Part shown: piece after piece, positions 41,045-49,593 of the stretch
Position numbering within the stretch: position 1 is the stretch's first letter
Layout of the letters: each line of letters begins with the position of its first letter
From: Methanobacterium sp. SMA-27
GTDB lineage: Archaea; Methanobacteriota; Methanobacteria; Methanobacteriales; Methanobacteriaceae
Reading direction: 5' to 3'
Assembly (NCBI RefSeq): GCF_000744455.1
Contig: NZ_JQLY01000001.1
Location: 744,001-808,000, forward strand
Length of the DNA: 64,000 nucleotides
The notes under the pieces: generated by a model
The model's input: the letters and a program-made list of their open reading frames with translations, nothing else
Told to the model about the DNA's origin: nothing
The model's database searches: none
Made by a program: the position numbers and the translations under genes

Positions 41045-41968
41045 TTACTGAATGAGTTTAATGAAATACAGATCTATTAGTAATGAAATAATGAAAAGAG
41101 CTGCTACATTAAGAATAGCTAATTTTGTTGCTGATTCCCTATTAACTGGTTTTTTTATTATTCCAATAATTCCCAACGATAGAGATATGAGTGAGATTAA
41201 AGCGAGTACACGGAAATCTATTATCGATGGAAATATGTTCGTAAAAGGAAAGATCAAAAATGAAACTGTTGCTAATAATCCGGATATTGCAATAATTTTG
41301 AATCCAAATTCACGACCCTTGAGAACAATCCAAGTAATTTTACCTCCTAATTTGTCACCTTCCATATCAGGAATTTGAAAGCTAACTATAAATATCAAAT
41401 TTAAAAAAATAATGGGAATTGAAAATAAAAAGAAAGATAGATCTAATGTTCTTTGTAAAGCAAAGTAACCCGTTCCAAGGAATATAACAACTGCTATAAT
41501 ATTTGCAACTTCTCCTAACCTTCTATAAGATAATTTGATTGGAGGTGCAGTGTAAAACCATGCTAACAAGTTACCAAATAATAAGAATAAGAAAAATGTT
41601 ATGGGATATTTAAATACAACAGTAAAAACCGCTGTAAGAATAATTGATAGGCTCATTATAATTATTGAAAACCATTTTGCAAACTCTTTTAATTCGGGGT
41701 TTTCAACTAGGATACCACTACCACCAGAAATTAATGTTGGTGGAGTATGTTGATCTACATTGGAATCAAAATAGTCATTACTATAATGTACAGATAGATG
41801 GGCTGTAAATAAAATAGCATATCCGAGTACAAACTTGCTTAAAACAAATTCGGCATTAAACAAAATAGCTAATAATGCTCCCATTGTAAATAAAAGGAAG
41901 TCTCCAAGTAAATATTGGAACCTTCCAAGTTTAATAATTTTAGATACTGTGATAAGATTATATTCCAT
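41045..41968 (-). CDS. UbiA-family prenyltransferase, copy 2
   Basis: This 307-residue membrane protein has eight to nine helices and both Asp motifs (NDYFDSNVD and DMEGDKLGGK) and the SGGSG loop. It lies 25 bp after copy 3 (41994) in the same direction, so the two are probably cotranscribed. Members transfer prenyl chains from prenyl diphosphates to aromatic or glycerol acceptors; the acceptor is unknown. The ATG start aligns with the ATA of copy 1 at 25660. Tandem paralogues suggest different acceptors or chain lengths. Confidence 0.9.
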   Translation of the reverse strand: MEYNLITVSKIIKLGRFQYLLGDFLLFTMGALLAILFNAEFVLSKFVLGYAILFTAHLSVHYSNDYFDSNVDQHTPPTLISGGSGILVENPELKEFAKWFSIIIMSLSIILTAVFTVVFKYPITFFLFLLFGNLLAWFYTAPPIKLSYRRLGEVANIIAVVIFLGTGYFALQRTLDLSFFLFSIPIIFLNLIFIVSFQIPDMEGDKLGGKITWIVLKGREFGFKIIAISGLLATVSFLIFPFTNIFPSIIDFRVLALISLISLSLGIIGIIKKPVNRESATKLAILNVAALFIISLLIDLYFIKLIQ

Positions 41969-41993
41969 TGTATTTCCAAATATGATGGAAGTA

Positions 41994-42947
41994 TTATATT
42001 ATTTTTATGAGGTAAATGAAGTACGCATTAATTAGTATAACAGCTGCAAATATTGATGCTAGGTTGTAAATACAGTATTTTGTGGCAGTGAATTTGTCTA
42101 ATGGTTTTTTTATTAGTTCAATTATTCCTAAACTCAATGGAATTAATGATATAAGGGCAACTATACGGAAATCGATTATTGGGGGAAATAGATTTGTGAA
42201 TGGTAGTATTAGAAATGAAATAGTTGCCAATAATCCTGATATTGCCATGATTTTAAATCCAAATTCACGACCTTTAGAAGCAATCCATGTCATTTTACCC
42301 CCTAATCTATCTCCTTCCATGTCAGGGATTTCTACGCTTAGTGTAAATAATAATTGTAAAAACAACATTGGAATGGCAAAAACAAAAAAGGGAAGGTTTA
42401 ACGTTCCAATTAGGGCAAAGTAACCTAAACCTGGAAATAAAAGGCCGATTGCAGTATTTCCAAATTCACCTAAGCCGCGATAAGACAGTTTAAATGGTGG
42501 AGCAGCATAAAACCATGCTATAAGATTTGCAACAATAACAAAGAGGATAAATGTTATTGAGTAGGAAAATAGGTATGTAAAAAGTATGGAAATGCCAATG
42601 GCTAATCCAATTAGTGTGATGCCCATTATTTTAGATTTATTTCTCCATTCAGGATGTTCAACTAGTACTCCGCTACCACCAGAAATAGCTGTTGGAGTGC
42701 CAAAATGATCTGAAACAAAATCATAATAATCGTTATGATAGTGAACTGCCCATGTTGATAAGAATATAATAGCAAATCCTAGTATAAATTTGCTTAAAAC
42801 AAATTCAGCATTAAAGAGAACCCCAAGTAGAGCACCAAGACTGAAATAAAAGAACAATCCTATAGCAAATTGCGGTTTTCCCAGTTTGATAAATTTCAAT
42901 AAATTATTAACATTGTTATTAGGTTTAACAGTGATGGTTTCAGACAA
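41994..42947 (-). CDS. UbiA-family prenyltransferase, copy 3
   Basis: The 317-residue protein has both Mg/prenyl-diphosphate motifs (NDYYDFVSD and DMEGDRLGGK), the SGGSG loop and about nine helices. The start is TTG at 42947, with GGGGG six bases before it; the ten extra N-terminal residues relative to copy 2 are polar (SETITVKPNNN). It heads the tandem pair with 41045. The promoter lies in the long spacer after 42947. Confidence 0.9.
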   Translation of the reverse strand: MSETITVKPNNNVNNLLKFIKLGKPQFAIGLFFYFSLGALLGVLFNAEFVLSKFILGFAIIFLSTWAVHYHNDYYDFVSDHFGTPTAISGGSGVLVEHPEWRNKSKIMGITLIGLAIGISILFTYLFSYSITFILFVIVANLIAWFYAAPPFKLSYRGLGEFGNTAIGLLFPGLGYFALIGTLNLPFFVFAIPMLFLQLLFTLSVEIPDMEGDRLGGKMTWIASKGREFGFKIMAISGLLATISFLILPFTNLFPPIIDFRIVALISLIPLSLGIIELIKKPLDKFTATKYCIYNLASIFAAVILINAYFIYLIKII

Positions 42948-43604
42948 AATAATCCCCCTAACCTTAAATTTCTTTTTAGATAATTAATATCCATAATACA
43001 TGGTTTTACAGTATTGTATCTAGTTTTATTTTTGATTTTCACAATTTATTTACAAAATAGGATGATTTATAGTAGTAAATCATATGCAACTTATTTCACC
43101 CTATTACAATATTATACAACATAAGAAATATATTTTACTATAATTAATTAATTTATCCTATTCTGATATGATTATACATTTATATTATATTCAATCAGAA
43201 AGATACAAGTATCTATTTAAGTCTTAATTGTAGAATATATTTGTTATATTAATGATTATAGGTCTAAAAACTTAATAATTCATTCATTGAAGTTATTTTC
43301 TTTTGTATTTAGTGACCTAGTATATATTGATACATATTTGTTTTTTTGGCAATCTTTTGAAATTAGATTAAGATATTACATTATTTAGCGATAAATTTCA
43401 GAGACAAATTATAATAACGTCTTATTATAACTTTCATGAGATATAAGCGATTCTTTAATAGGTGTGTATTAGATAAACCGATATGCTGTGATATTGATAA
43501 TTAATTACAACTAAAAGTTTAAATAGTATATGTTAGAATTATATAATATAATGATAGAATTTTATATCATTATGTTAGAATTATATATTTGAAGGTGGGA
43601 ATTA
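42948..43604. other. Intergenic region, 657 bp, divergent promoters
   Basis: There is no credible ORF. The stretch separates the minus-strand UbiA pair from the plus-strand membrane/XRE pair. Near the plus-strand start it carries two 17-bp direct repeats, listed separately. The middle part is AT-rich with no obvious RNA structure. Confidence 0.5.
43529..43587 (+). promoter_or_regulatory. Two 17-bp direct repeats before the membrane/XRE gene pair
   Basis: TATGTTAGAATTATATA occurs at 43529-43545 and again at 43571-43587, 42 bp apart (four helical turns), just before the ATG at 43605. Between them lies ATGATAGAATTTTATATCAT, a near-palindrome. Placement suggests TATA elements or binding sites for the XRE protein encoded at 44018. 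Confidence 0.5.
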
Positions 43605-44021
43605 ATGAATAAAAATAAAATAATTGATAAAAGCAGTGACTCATACAAATTAAACAGAGGATTAATGTGGATAGGATCTGCAATATTATTGATAAGTGCA
43701 GTTTACATGATAATTTTGAAAACATTAAACGATTACATTACTATAGCAGTACTTTTAGGTGCATTAATTATTATATCTAGTTTCTTTTCTTACATTGGAA
43801 TGTATAACCCCAAAGATGAACGACTATTGAAGATAGGAACCACATCCGCTACATGGTCTTGGTTTACCACTCTAGGATTTATTTGCTTCCTTCTGTTCAG
43901 TGGATTTTATTCTAATCGTCAGTTCCAATCTACTGAACTCTTTGGACTGGTGATTTTTGTCATGGTCAGCACCATGCTAGTTGCGAATACTTACTACAGC
44001 TTAAAGGGCGATGTGGAATGA
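43605..44021 (+). CDS. Four-span membrane protein (DUF2178-like)
   Basis: This 138-residue protein has four transmembrane helices (about 18-37, 43-64, 85-105 and 112-130). It resembles DUF2178-type proteins that are regularly paired with a small XRE repressor. Its stop overlaps the start of that repressor gene by four bases (ATGA), so translation is coupled. AAGGTGGGAATT precedes the ATG. The function is unknown; a toxin-like or stress-sensing role is inference from the pairing. Confidence 0.85.
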   Translation: MNKNKIIDKSSDSYKLNRGLMWIGSAILLISAVYMIILKTLNDYITIAVLLGALIIISSFFSYIGMYNPKDERLLKIGTTSATWSWFTTLGFICFLLFSGFYSNRQFQSTELFGLVIFVMVSTMLVANTYYSLKGDVE

Positions 44022-44221
44022 AAACTCGGATGAAAGAATATCGAGCAAGATACAATCTTACTCAAGCCCAGTTAGCCGAAAAAGTGGGAGTAAGAAGGGA
44101 AACCATTGGTTTTTTAGAGAAAGGAAAGTACAATCCTTCCCTAAAATTAGCACATGATATAGCAATGGTTCTCGGGGAAAAAATCGAAGATATATTTATC
44201 TTTGAAAATGACGAAAAATAA
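44018..44221 (+). CDS. XRE-family helix-turn-helix regulator
   Basis: This 67-residue protein is almost only a helix-turn-helix domain: [20 protein letters not shown] (residues 5-24) followed by [18 protein letters not shown]. It is of the YozG/Cro type. It overlaps the membrane gene at 43605 by four bases, which makes a translationally coupled pair. It could bind the direct repeats at 43529-43587, giving autoregulation. Confidence 0.93.
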   Translation: MKTRMKEYRARYNLTQAQLAEKVGVRRETIGFLEKGKYNPSLKLAHDIAMVLGEKIEDIFIFENDEK

Positions 44222-44243
44222 GGGATTAAATAATCTAATTTCA

Positions 44244-44619
44244 TCATTTAACCCATAAATCTAAATCTACACCATGAGTATAATCAAAAAATGTGATGTT
44301 ATTAAGTGGAAGACCCAATATTTTAGTTGATTTAAGAGTCTCGTGATATCTTGTTATGCTCAGTTCTGAATTTCCACCGTTAGTAACAACGACCACATGT
44401 ATGGGGATATTATTTTTATTACAGTATCTTATTATACCTGTGCTTGCAAGAGTTTCATCATCAGGATGAGGTGCTTACAATGAGGACTCTGTCAGAAGAG
44501 GTTATATTAGGGCCTTGAGGATAATTGGTGATACCATTATTATAATTGTACTCATAGACGCTTAATCCAATAATTAAAATAAAACTAAATGTCAACGTAA
44601 ATAATATTTTCCTATTCAT
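44244..44619 (-). pseudogene. PIG-L family deacetylase, frameshifted and truncated
   Basis: ATG 44619 opens an N-terminal transmembrane anchor (ILFTLTFSFILIIGLSVY) and then SSDRVLIV. The PIG-L motif APHPDDETL follows in another frame; removing one A from GTAAGCA (44472-44478) restores V-A-P-H-P-D-D-E. The restored sequence goes on (HVVVVTNGGNSELSITRYHE) but stops after HGVDLDLWVK, about 125 residues, much shorter than usual (about 220 or more). So there are both a frameshift and a C-terminal truncation. The family removes N-acetyl groups from sugars. Its neighbour is the GGR-like gene at 44662. Confidence 0.78.
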
Positions 44620-44661
44620 GTAATCACTTTTGTACAAAATATTAAAAAAAAAATGATATTT

Positions 44662-45834
44662 TCATGGTTTTCGGATAAAAATATCGATTAAAAGAGTTAT
44701 AAGATGAGGATAATTCTTCAAGAATTTAAGTATTGAGAGTTTTGAAATTGATTCTGGATCTTTATTTTCTAAAAATGTTGCAAGTGCATTGAAATCATCA
44801 TCTGTGAGTTTATCAACTATTTTCCTGTATTTAAGGGAGGTTTCAATATTTTTTCCAATAGCTAACTTCCAAAGGTCCTGATATTTTTTTAGATATGGGG
44901 ACGATGTATCTTCCTCTTCAATTGATTCTACTGCTACTTCTGCTGCTATTTTAGCACATGTTACGCTGTTTTCTATACCTGCACCATTTACTGGATCAGC
45001 ATGTCCTGCAGCATCTCCAACAACCATAAGTCCAGAAGAATAGGTTTGATCCATGGGTCCTGAAATTGGTACTCCTCCTATATTAAGTTCTACAGGAGTT
45101 GCATCCAATTTACTTATGAATTTTGTTAAGTAATGATATGCTGTTTCTTTTGAGTTTAATACACCCAAACCAACATTTGCAACCCCCTCACCTTTAGGAA
45201 ACATCCATAAATATCCTCCAGGAGCAATTTTATCACCAAAATATAATTGCATATAATTTTGGGGAATATCAACGCCTACCATTTCATATTGGGCACAGGA
45301 ACCTATATCATTCACAGTATTAACAGTTTTAAGGCCAGCTAATCGGGATATATTAGATTCAAGACCATCAGCTGCTATCACAATATCTGCTTTAATATCG
45401 AATGTCTTTCCAAGGTGCTTAGCAACGACTCCACAGACCTTTCCATCTTTTATTATAAGATCTTTGACTGTAGTCTTTATCATTATGTCTGTTCCAGCTT
45501 TGGCTGATTTTATTGCTAGCTCTTTATCGAAAATCTTTCTCTCTACTACATATCCTTCCATGAATCCGTGTATTTTGTTACCTTCCACTCGAACATGCTT
45601 ACCATTGGGAGCATGGACATCTGAACCTTTTAGTTCTGCTCGTATATATTTTTTAGATGGCTTTATTCCAAGAGTTTTATAAGTAGCTTTAGTCGTAGCT
45701 TCACCGCATTGGACAGGGGTTCCAATTTCCTGTCTTTTTTCAATCATTAATACATCTAAACCACCTTTAGATGCAAAAAGAGACGAAGCAGATCCAGCTA
45801 CTCGACCACCTACAACAACCACATTATACTTCAT
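44662..45834 (-). CDS. Geranylgeranyl reductase-family flavoprotein
   Basis: The 390-residue protein begins MKYNVVVVGGRVAGSASSLF, the FAD-binding Rossmann motif, continues with the CGEATTK motif region and a second FAD motif (SGLMVVGDAAGHADPVNGAG at about residues 268-287), and ends in a helical region. It is similar to digeranylgeranylglycerophospholipid reductases that saturate archaeal lipid chains, although archaeal genomes hold several paralogues of varied use. ATG 45834 is preferred over ATG 45846. It lies among UbiA genes, which supports a role in isoprenoid lipid or quinone-like modification. Confidence 0.9.
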   Translation of the reverse strand: MKYNVVVVGGRVAGSASSLFASKGGLDVLMIEKRQEIGTPVQCGEATTKATYKTLGIKPSKKYIRAELKGSDVHAPNGKHVRVEGNKIHGFMEGYVVERKIFDKELAIKSAKAGTDIMIKTTVKDLIIKDGKVCGVVAKHLGKTFDIKADIVIAADGLESNISRLAGLKTVNTVNDIGSCAQYEMVGVDIPQNYMQLYFGDKIAPGGYLWMFPKGEGVANVGLGVLNSKETAYHYLTKFISKLDATPVELNIGGVPISGPMDQTYSSGLMVVGDAAGHADPVNGAGIENSVTCAKIAAEVAVESIEEEDTSSPYLKKYQDLWKLAIGKNIETSLKYRKIVDKLTDDDFNALATFLENKDPESISKLSILKFLKNYPHLITLLIDIFIRKP

Positions 45835-46080
45835 GATTCTTCTCATTGTTCACAAATAAATATCTTGAATATACATTTTGATTGTAGATATTAAATCATA
45901 CTCATTGTTATATTGGCTTAAACTATTTTTAGTTAAGTTTTATTTGTATCTAATCATAATAATATTATGTAAATTGGGTTTAATTAGGGATAAATATTTG
46001 GGCAATAAATTCAAGTATTAAAGGTCAAAAGAAAGTGAAATGACAGAGAAGATGAACTAAATCATTTAAAGATTTTTTAT

Positions 46081-46305
46081 CTTAATGTTGGAGAATACCC
46101 CATGTGTGAGGGTGGGGATGAATCCAACCACTACATATAAATAATAGTTTAACAATAATTAATAATATCGTATGCGATAACCAAGCATACTACACTTAAT
46201 CTAATCAGTACCGTAGGAACTACGGAAATTAAAGCTTCTCTGAAAAAACCACATTAGTGGATTTAATGAAGGAAGAAGCTCCTTCCGAAAGGGAGGGTAG
46301 TTCAC
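46081..46305 (+). mobile_element. Non-autonomous tnpB-element derivative (PATE/MITE-like)
   Basis: This 225-bp element has the same left end as the tnpB element at 38657 (GTTGGAGAATACCCC hairpin, 46087-46130) and the same right end (46200-46305), including the last 15 or so tnpB codons, but no tnpB body. It is inserted after TTTAT. The start region retains ATG CGA TAA. Right-end stems CCGTAG-GAA-CTACGG (46211-46225), CCAC-ATTA-GTGG (46249-46260) and CCTTCC-GAAA-GGGAGG (46281-46296) are kept with paired changes relative to the full element, so the RNA fold may be under selection. It could be mobilised, and could express an omega RNA, in trans. Confidence 0.82.
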
Positions 46306-46330
46306 TAATCTAAATTAAAATAAAATGTAA

Positions 46331-46352
46331 GGTTTGGAAGATTTTGCAAACC
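46331..46352. terminator. Hairpin between element and cupredoxin copy 2
   Basis: GGTTTG-n10-CAAACC with the loop beginning GAAGATT lies 30 bp beyond the stop of the minus-strand cupredoxin gene at 46382. A related, longer hairpin with the same AAGATT loop stands at 63369-63397 beside cupredoxin copy 3. A transcript-end signal is the simplest reading. Confidence 0.45.
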
Positions 46353-46381
46353 AATATTTTCTTGAGTAATTATTTTTTTAT

Positions 46382-46768
46382 TCAGTATTTTATACCAGAT
46401 CCACCTGAGCTGTTTGAACTACCCGTACTAGTAGGTGCTGAAGTAGAAACAACAATAGTACCAGTCATAGATGGATGTATAGAACAATGGTAAGGGAAGC
46501 TTCCAGTTTGATTGAAAGTGTAGTTGTAGCTCTGTCCTGTAGCTAAATCTCCACTATCAAATACTCCTGTATCACTTACAACGTGATGAGTGGTTGAATC
46601 TTTATTAATCCACATAACAGTTGTGCCAACCTGAACATTCAACGTTGAAGGATTAAAAGCCATATTCTGGATGGTAACAGTACTACCAGATTGACTAGAT
46701 GTACATCCAGAAACTGCGACAACACCCAATACTAGAAAAACACCAAAAACTAGAAAGTTTCTATACAT
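46382..46768 (-). CDS. Cupredoxin-domain lipoprotein, copy 2
   Basis: The 128-residue precursor has a lipoprotein signal (VFLVLGVVAVSGCTSS) and a cupredoxin domain with copper ligands His (THHVVSDTG), then Cys, His and Met in YHCSIHPSM. It ends SSGGSGIKY. The ATG at 46768 follows AAAGGGGGGAAA; an upstream ATG at 46810 would overlap the Rieske gene. It lies 26 bp after the Rieske gene, so the two are likely one unit: a surface copper protein with a cytoplasmic 2Fe-2S protein. Confidence 0.9.
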   Translation of the reverse strand: MYRNFLVFGVFLVLGVVAVSGCTSSQSGSTVTIQNMAFNPSTLNVQVGTTVMWINKDSTTHHVVSDTGVFDSGDLATGQSYNYTFNQTGSFPYHCSIHPSMTGTIVVSTSAPTSTGSSNSSGGSGIKY

Positions 46769-46793
46769 ATATTTTCCCCCCTTTTTAAACAAG

Positions 46794-47162
46794 TTATACG
46801 GTATAATCAATTTTGATCATATCGTCTTCGATCATGACTTCATATGTTTTAAGATTTCTTGGAGACTTCAATACTTTACCTAAAGATAATTTGATTCCAG
46901 TCCAGTCTGTCCATCGAATTACATGTCCATCTATAAGATCAAATTGACTGTGATGCCTTGGACAAGTAATGACTGTTCCATCCAATTTGCCCAGGGATAA
47001 GTTGCCTCCCATATGAGGACAACGATTATCAGATGCATAGTAATTGTCTCCTATTCGGGCTATCATGAATTCATGACCACCAATCTCTTTCATTTTCATT
47101 TCACCATCATTTAACTCATCCTTTTTGAAAACTTCAACAAAACTCACTTTTTCTACCCCCAT
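46794..47162 (-). CDS. Rieske 2Fe-2S ferredoxin-type protein
   Basis: This 122-residue protein is a soluble Rieske domain. Cluster ligands are C and H in RCPHMGGNL (about residues 48-56) and C and H in TCPRHHSQFD (about 65-74). It resembles the ferredoxin components of dioxygenases, here without an oxygenase partner. ATG 47162 is preferred over TTG 47174. It is followed by cupredoxin copy 2 in the same direction. A role in electron transfer or oxygen stress is inference. Confidence 0.9.
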   Translation of the reverse strand: MGVEKVSFVEVFKKDELNDGEMKMKEIGGHEFMIARIGDNYYASDNRCPHMGGNLSLGKLDGTVITCPRHHSQFDLIDGHVIRWTDWTGIKLSLGKVLKSPRNLKTYEVMIEDDMIKIDYTV

Positions 47163-47449
47163 ATCTAGGCCCAAATTTCCTAAAATTAACTCTAAATATT
47201 ATTTAAATACAATAAGCACAATATAACCGATGTTTTATTCACAATATCCTCCATAATAATTTTGTATTACTGTAGTTTATTATATTATATCAAAAAGACT
47301 TATAATTTATGGTGAACATGACTGTTATAGGATGAATTAAGATAGAATGGAAGAAAGTATAGATCTATGCATGAGTGAGATTTCGATAAAAAATAGATGG
47401 GACATGTGAAAAACATATTGCAGGGAATAGACTTGCAATTATAAGTATA

Positions 47450-47649
47450 GGTATATATTAAAGAGCAAATAGTAACAGATGCAACTATTAGGCCGGTTTT
47501 AAAGGGAATACAAAAGACATTTAAGAAATATGTAAAATATTTTTTGGAAAGATGCAGAAATCAAATTTTGATGAATTGATGAAGAACACATTAAAACAGC
47601 CGCAGAACTAGTTCAAGCAGCAATTGCGGGTGATAATGACAGAGCATAA
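47450..47649 (+). pseudogene. Possible decayed gene fragment
   Basis: Coding-like pieces appear in several frames, for example IKEQIVTDATIRPVLKGIQ from about 47450 and EEHIKTAAELVQAAIAGDND up to a stop at 47647-47649. The latter resembles the conserved E-H-I-x2-A-x-x-LV-x-AA stretch of a bacterial/archaeal family with a four-helix bundle. Several frame changes are needed. The rest of the 47163-47741 spacer holds nothing clear. Confidence 0.35.
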
Positions 47650-47741
47650 TATCAAAGAATATAAAAATACTATTAGTAGTGAATAAGTATTAAAACAAAT
47701 CCATTTTTTTAAAAATAGAAAAAATAAATAAATGGGTTAAG

Positions 47742-48173
47742 TTATTCTGGTTTTAAGACTTCAAAGAACAATTTTTTAAATTCATCTAAGAGTTCTTTTG
47801 GGAAGGTTAATCCTACACATATAACAAGTACACCTGTACCTAGAACTTCATCTTCATTGTTTGGGTCTTCCATGAGTTCTTCATCAAAAACCAGTTTTAC
47901 TTTTACTTTTTCTTGAAGGAAATCCCAGAGAGTGTCTTGTTTATGGTCTGCACCATTGATTTCAATGTTGTTTCGTAAGGCTAACTGTAAAAATTTCTTC
48001 CAATCCTCAAAGTCGCAGAATTCTATCCACACTGATCCACGGTAATCAATGCAGGAATTGCAGGTTTCAATTTCCCAGAGAAAAAAGTTTTTAACAATAT
48101 CTTCCATTCCATTATCAACCATAATAATAAAGTCATCATCAATTTTTACTTCAACTTGTTCATGTTCTTCCAT
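47742..48173 (-). CDS. Hypothetical acidic protein
   Basis: This 143-residue acidic protein is rich in Glu, Asp and aromatic residues (VKNFFLWEIETC, WIEFCDFEDWKKFLQLAL) and ends FPKELLDEFKKLFFEVLKPE. It has two Cys three residues apart (ETCNSC). There is no signal peptide or membrane helix. No family is recognised. The gene is flanked by long spacers on both sides and appears to stand alone. Confidence 0.72.
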   Translation of the reverse strand: MEEHEQVEVKIDDDFIIMVDNGMEDIVKNFFLWEIETCNSCIDYRGSVWIEFCDFEDWKKFLQLALRNNIEINGADHKQDTLWDFLQEKVKVKLVFDEELMEDPNNEDEVLGTGVLVICVGLTFPKELLDEFKKLFFEVLKPE

Positions 48174-48779
48174 ATTTTAATATCTGTTTTTTCAACTATC
48201 TACTATTTTCCCAGTTCAATATAAACTGAGACTTTTTAAAAGGAATTGATGTTGTTCCCGAATTCATGTTCTTTGCCAATTATTTATAACATAAATTCTC
48301 AATACAGAATAAGAAATAGTTTAAAACTTGTATATTCTCATTTTAATAGAATTTCTATATTACCTCTCTATTCGGATGAATTTATGAACAATATTTATAA
48401 AATAAAGGAAAAAATGAAGTAATTACATATAACATAATTTCCTTTGGTAGCTTTTGATCTAGAGCAGATATATGGAAAATTAATATATAAAAAAATTTAT
48501 TACGCTATAAATATAAAATATAATGTAATTAGGTGAAATTAGGTGCAACACACAAAAAAAATAATTAGGGATAGAATGGAAAATAAACAATTGATATGGA
48601 GTGATGTTAATATTTTGGTGTTATCGCATCGTAATTGTGTAAATTCCTGCGTTTATAATATACGCTTGGAAAGTGGTAATACTACTGATAATTGGGGGCC
48701 TTGTTAGCTTTAATCAGCGGAGAATACACTCCAGTAAAATTCATTAAAATAAATTAACAAATGTAGGGGGGTGAGAATT
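48174..48779. other. Intergenic region, 606 bp, possible decayed membrane gene
   Basis: From about 48650 one frame reads IPAFIIYAWKVVILLIIGG, a membrane-like segment, but it lacks a start and its upstream frame is closed. A tandem AATTAGGTG occurs at 48528-48545. The strong GGGGGTGAG site at 48768-48776 belongs to the gene at 48780. Confidence 0.4.
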
Positions 48780-49076
48780 ATGCCAATTTTTGCAATTCAA
48801 TTGATGCATTCTGTTGAATCCTGCCCATTATACAATGCAGATAATAAGAAAAAACTTAAGCAACTTTCCAGCAAAAAAGAAGAACTTAAAGTTAAATATC
48901 AAATCAATATATTAACTGAAGTTGTTAACAAACTAGAACATTTAATTACAATTGTACTTGAAGCACCAGGCTATAATGCAGTTGAATCATATCTAAATGA
49001 TGTAGGTTATGCCTTCTATAATAAAATCGAAGTTCGAGAAGTAGAATTCGTGGATAAAGTGATAAAAACCCTCTAA
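48780..49076 (+). CDS. Small alpha/beta protein of a methanogen-specific family
   Basis: This 98-residue protein begins MPIFAIQLMHSVESCPLYN and ends VEFVDKVIKTL, with a central EHLITIVLEAPGYNAVESYL. The beta-alpha-beta pattern suggests a dimeric ferredoxin-like (ABM/muconolactone-type) fold, consistent with the next gene. A GTG at 48771 overlaps the GGGGGTGAG site, so ATG 48780 is used. The catalytic role is unknown. Confidence 0.78.
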   Translation: MPIFAIQLMHSVESCPLYNADNKKKLKQLSSKKEELKVKYQINILTEVVNKLEHLITIVLEAPGYNAVESYLNDVGYAFYNKIEVREVEFVDKVIKTL

Positions 49077-49129
49077 TTCTACATTATTTAAAACATTTTA
49101 AGAATTATGGTAAATAGGGGTGATGAGAA

Positions 49130-49414
49130 ATGACTTATGTTTTGGTTATACATAAAGTTGAGGACTATGATAAGTGGAAGTCTTTATATGATGAGAATGG
49201 TGCTATGAGAAAAACCTACGGTTCGAAGGGTGCCTTTGTATTTCATAATTCTAATGATCCTAACCATATGGTTGTAATAACAGAGTGGGAAAATATGGAA
49301 AAGGCTAAAAACTTTGCTGAATCTGAAGATTTAAAAATTACAATGCAAAAAGCGGGCGTGATTGGCCAACCAGCAGTTTATTACCTGGAGGAGATTGAAA
49401 GAACACCGTACTAA
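49130..49414 (+). CDS. ABM/DUF1330-type dimeric alpha-beta barrel protein
   Basis: This 94-residue protein (MTYVLVIHKVEDYDKWKSLY, then AFVFHNSNDPNHMVVITEWE, NFAESEDLKITMQKAGV) has the pattern of small antibiotic-biosynthesis-monooxygenase-like or cyclase-like proteins that form beta-barrel dimers. GGGGTGATG precedes the ATG. A truncated copy of the same family follows at 49445. It lies 53 bp after 48780 and is likely cotranscribed, followed by the cupin at 49594. A shared small-molecule role is inference. Confidence 0.82.
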   Translation: MTYVLVIHKVEDYDKWKSLYDENGAMRKTYGSKGAFVFHNSNDPNHMVVITEWENMEKAKNFAESEDLKITMQKAGVIGQPAVYYLEEIERTPY

Positions 49415-49444
49415 AGAAATTTTGAGGTGAATTAGGGGGGGTAG

Positions 49445-49549
49445 CGATTTTTAATTGATAAGGTCAATGATTATGATGAATGGGAACCCAATTATGGAAG
49501 ATATATCTCTACTAAAACCAACGGGGCCAAATTTGTTATATCCCAATAG
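49445..49549 (+). pseudogene. Truncated copy of the 49130 family
   Basis: Reading from 49448, FLIDKVNDYDEWEPNYGRY and STKTNGAKFVISQ align with LVIHKVEDYDKWKSLYDEN and RKTYGSKGAFVFHN of the intact gene just upstream. There is no start codon after the GGGGGG run at 49435 and the frame ends at TAG 49547. It is a tandem duplicate that lost its start and its C-terminal half. Confidence 0.72.
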
Positions 49550-49593
49550 ATCTTGTAGATCATTGTTATTAAAATAAAAAGAGGTGAATTCTA

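Noticed and set aside
42948..43604. Possible replication origin in the long AT-rich spacer
   Set aside because: No origin recognition box repeats and no orc1/cdc6 gene nearby; long AT-rich spacers are common here.
43605..44221. Classical toxin-antitoxin pair
   Set aside because: The membrane protein has four spans and resembles DUF2178; toxicity is not supported by sequence alone.
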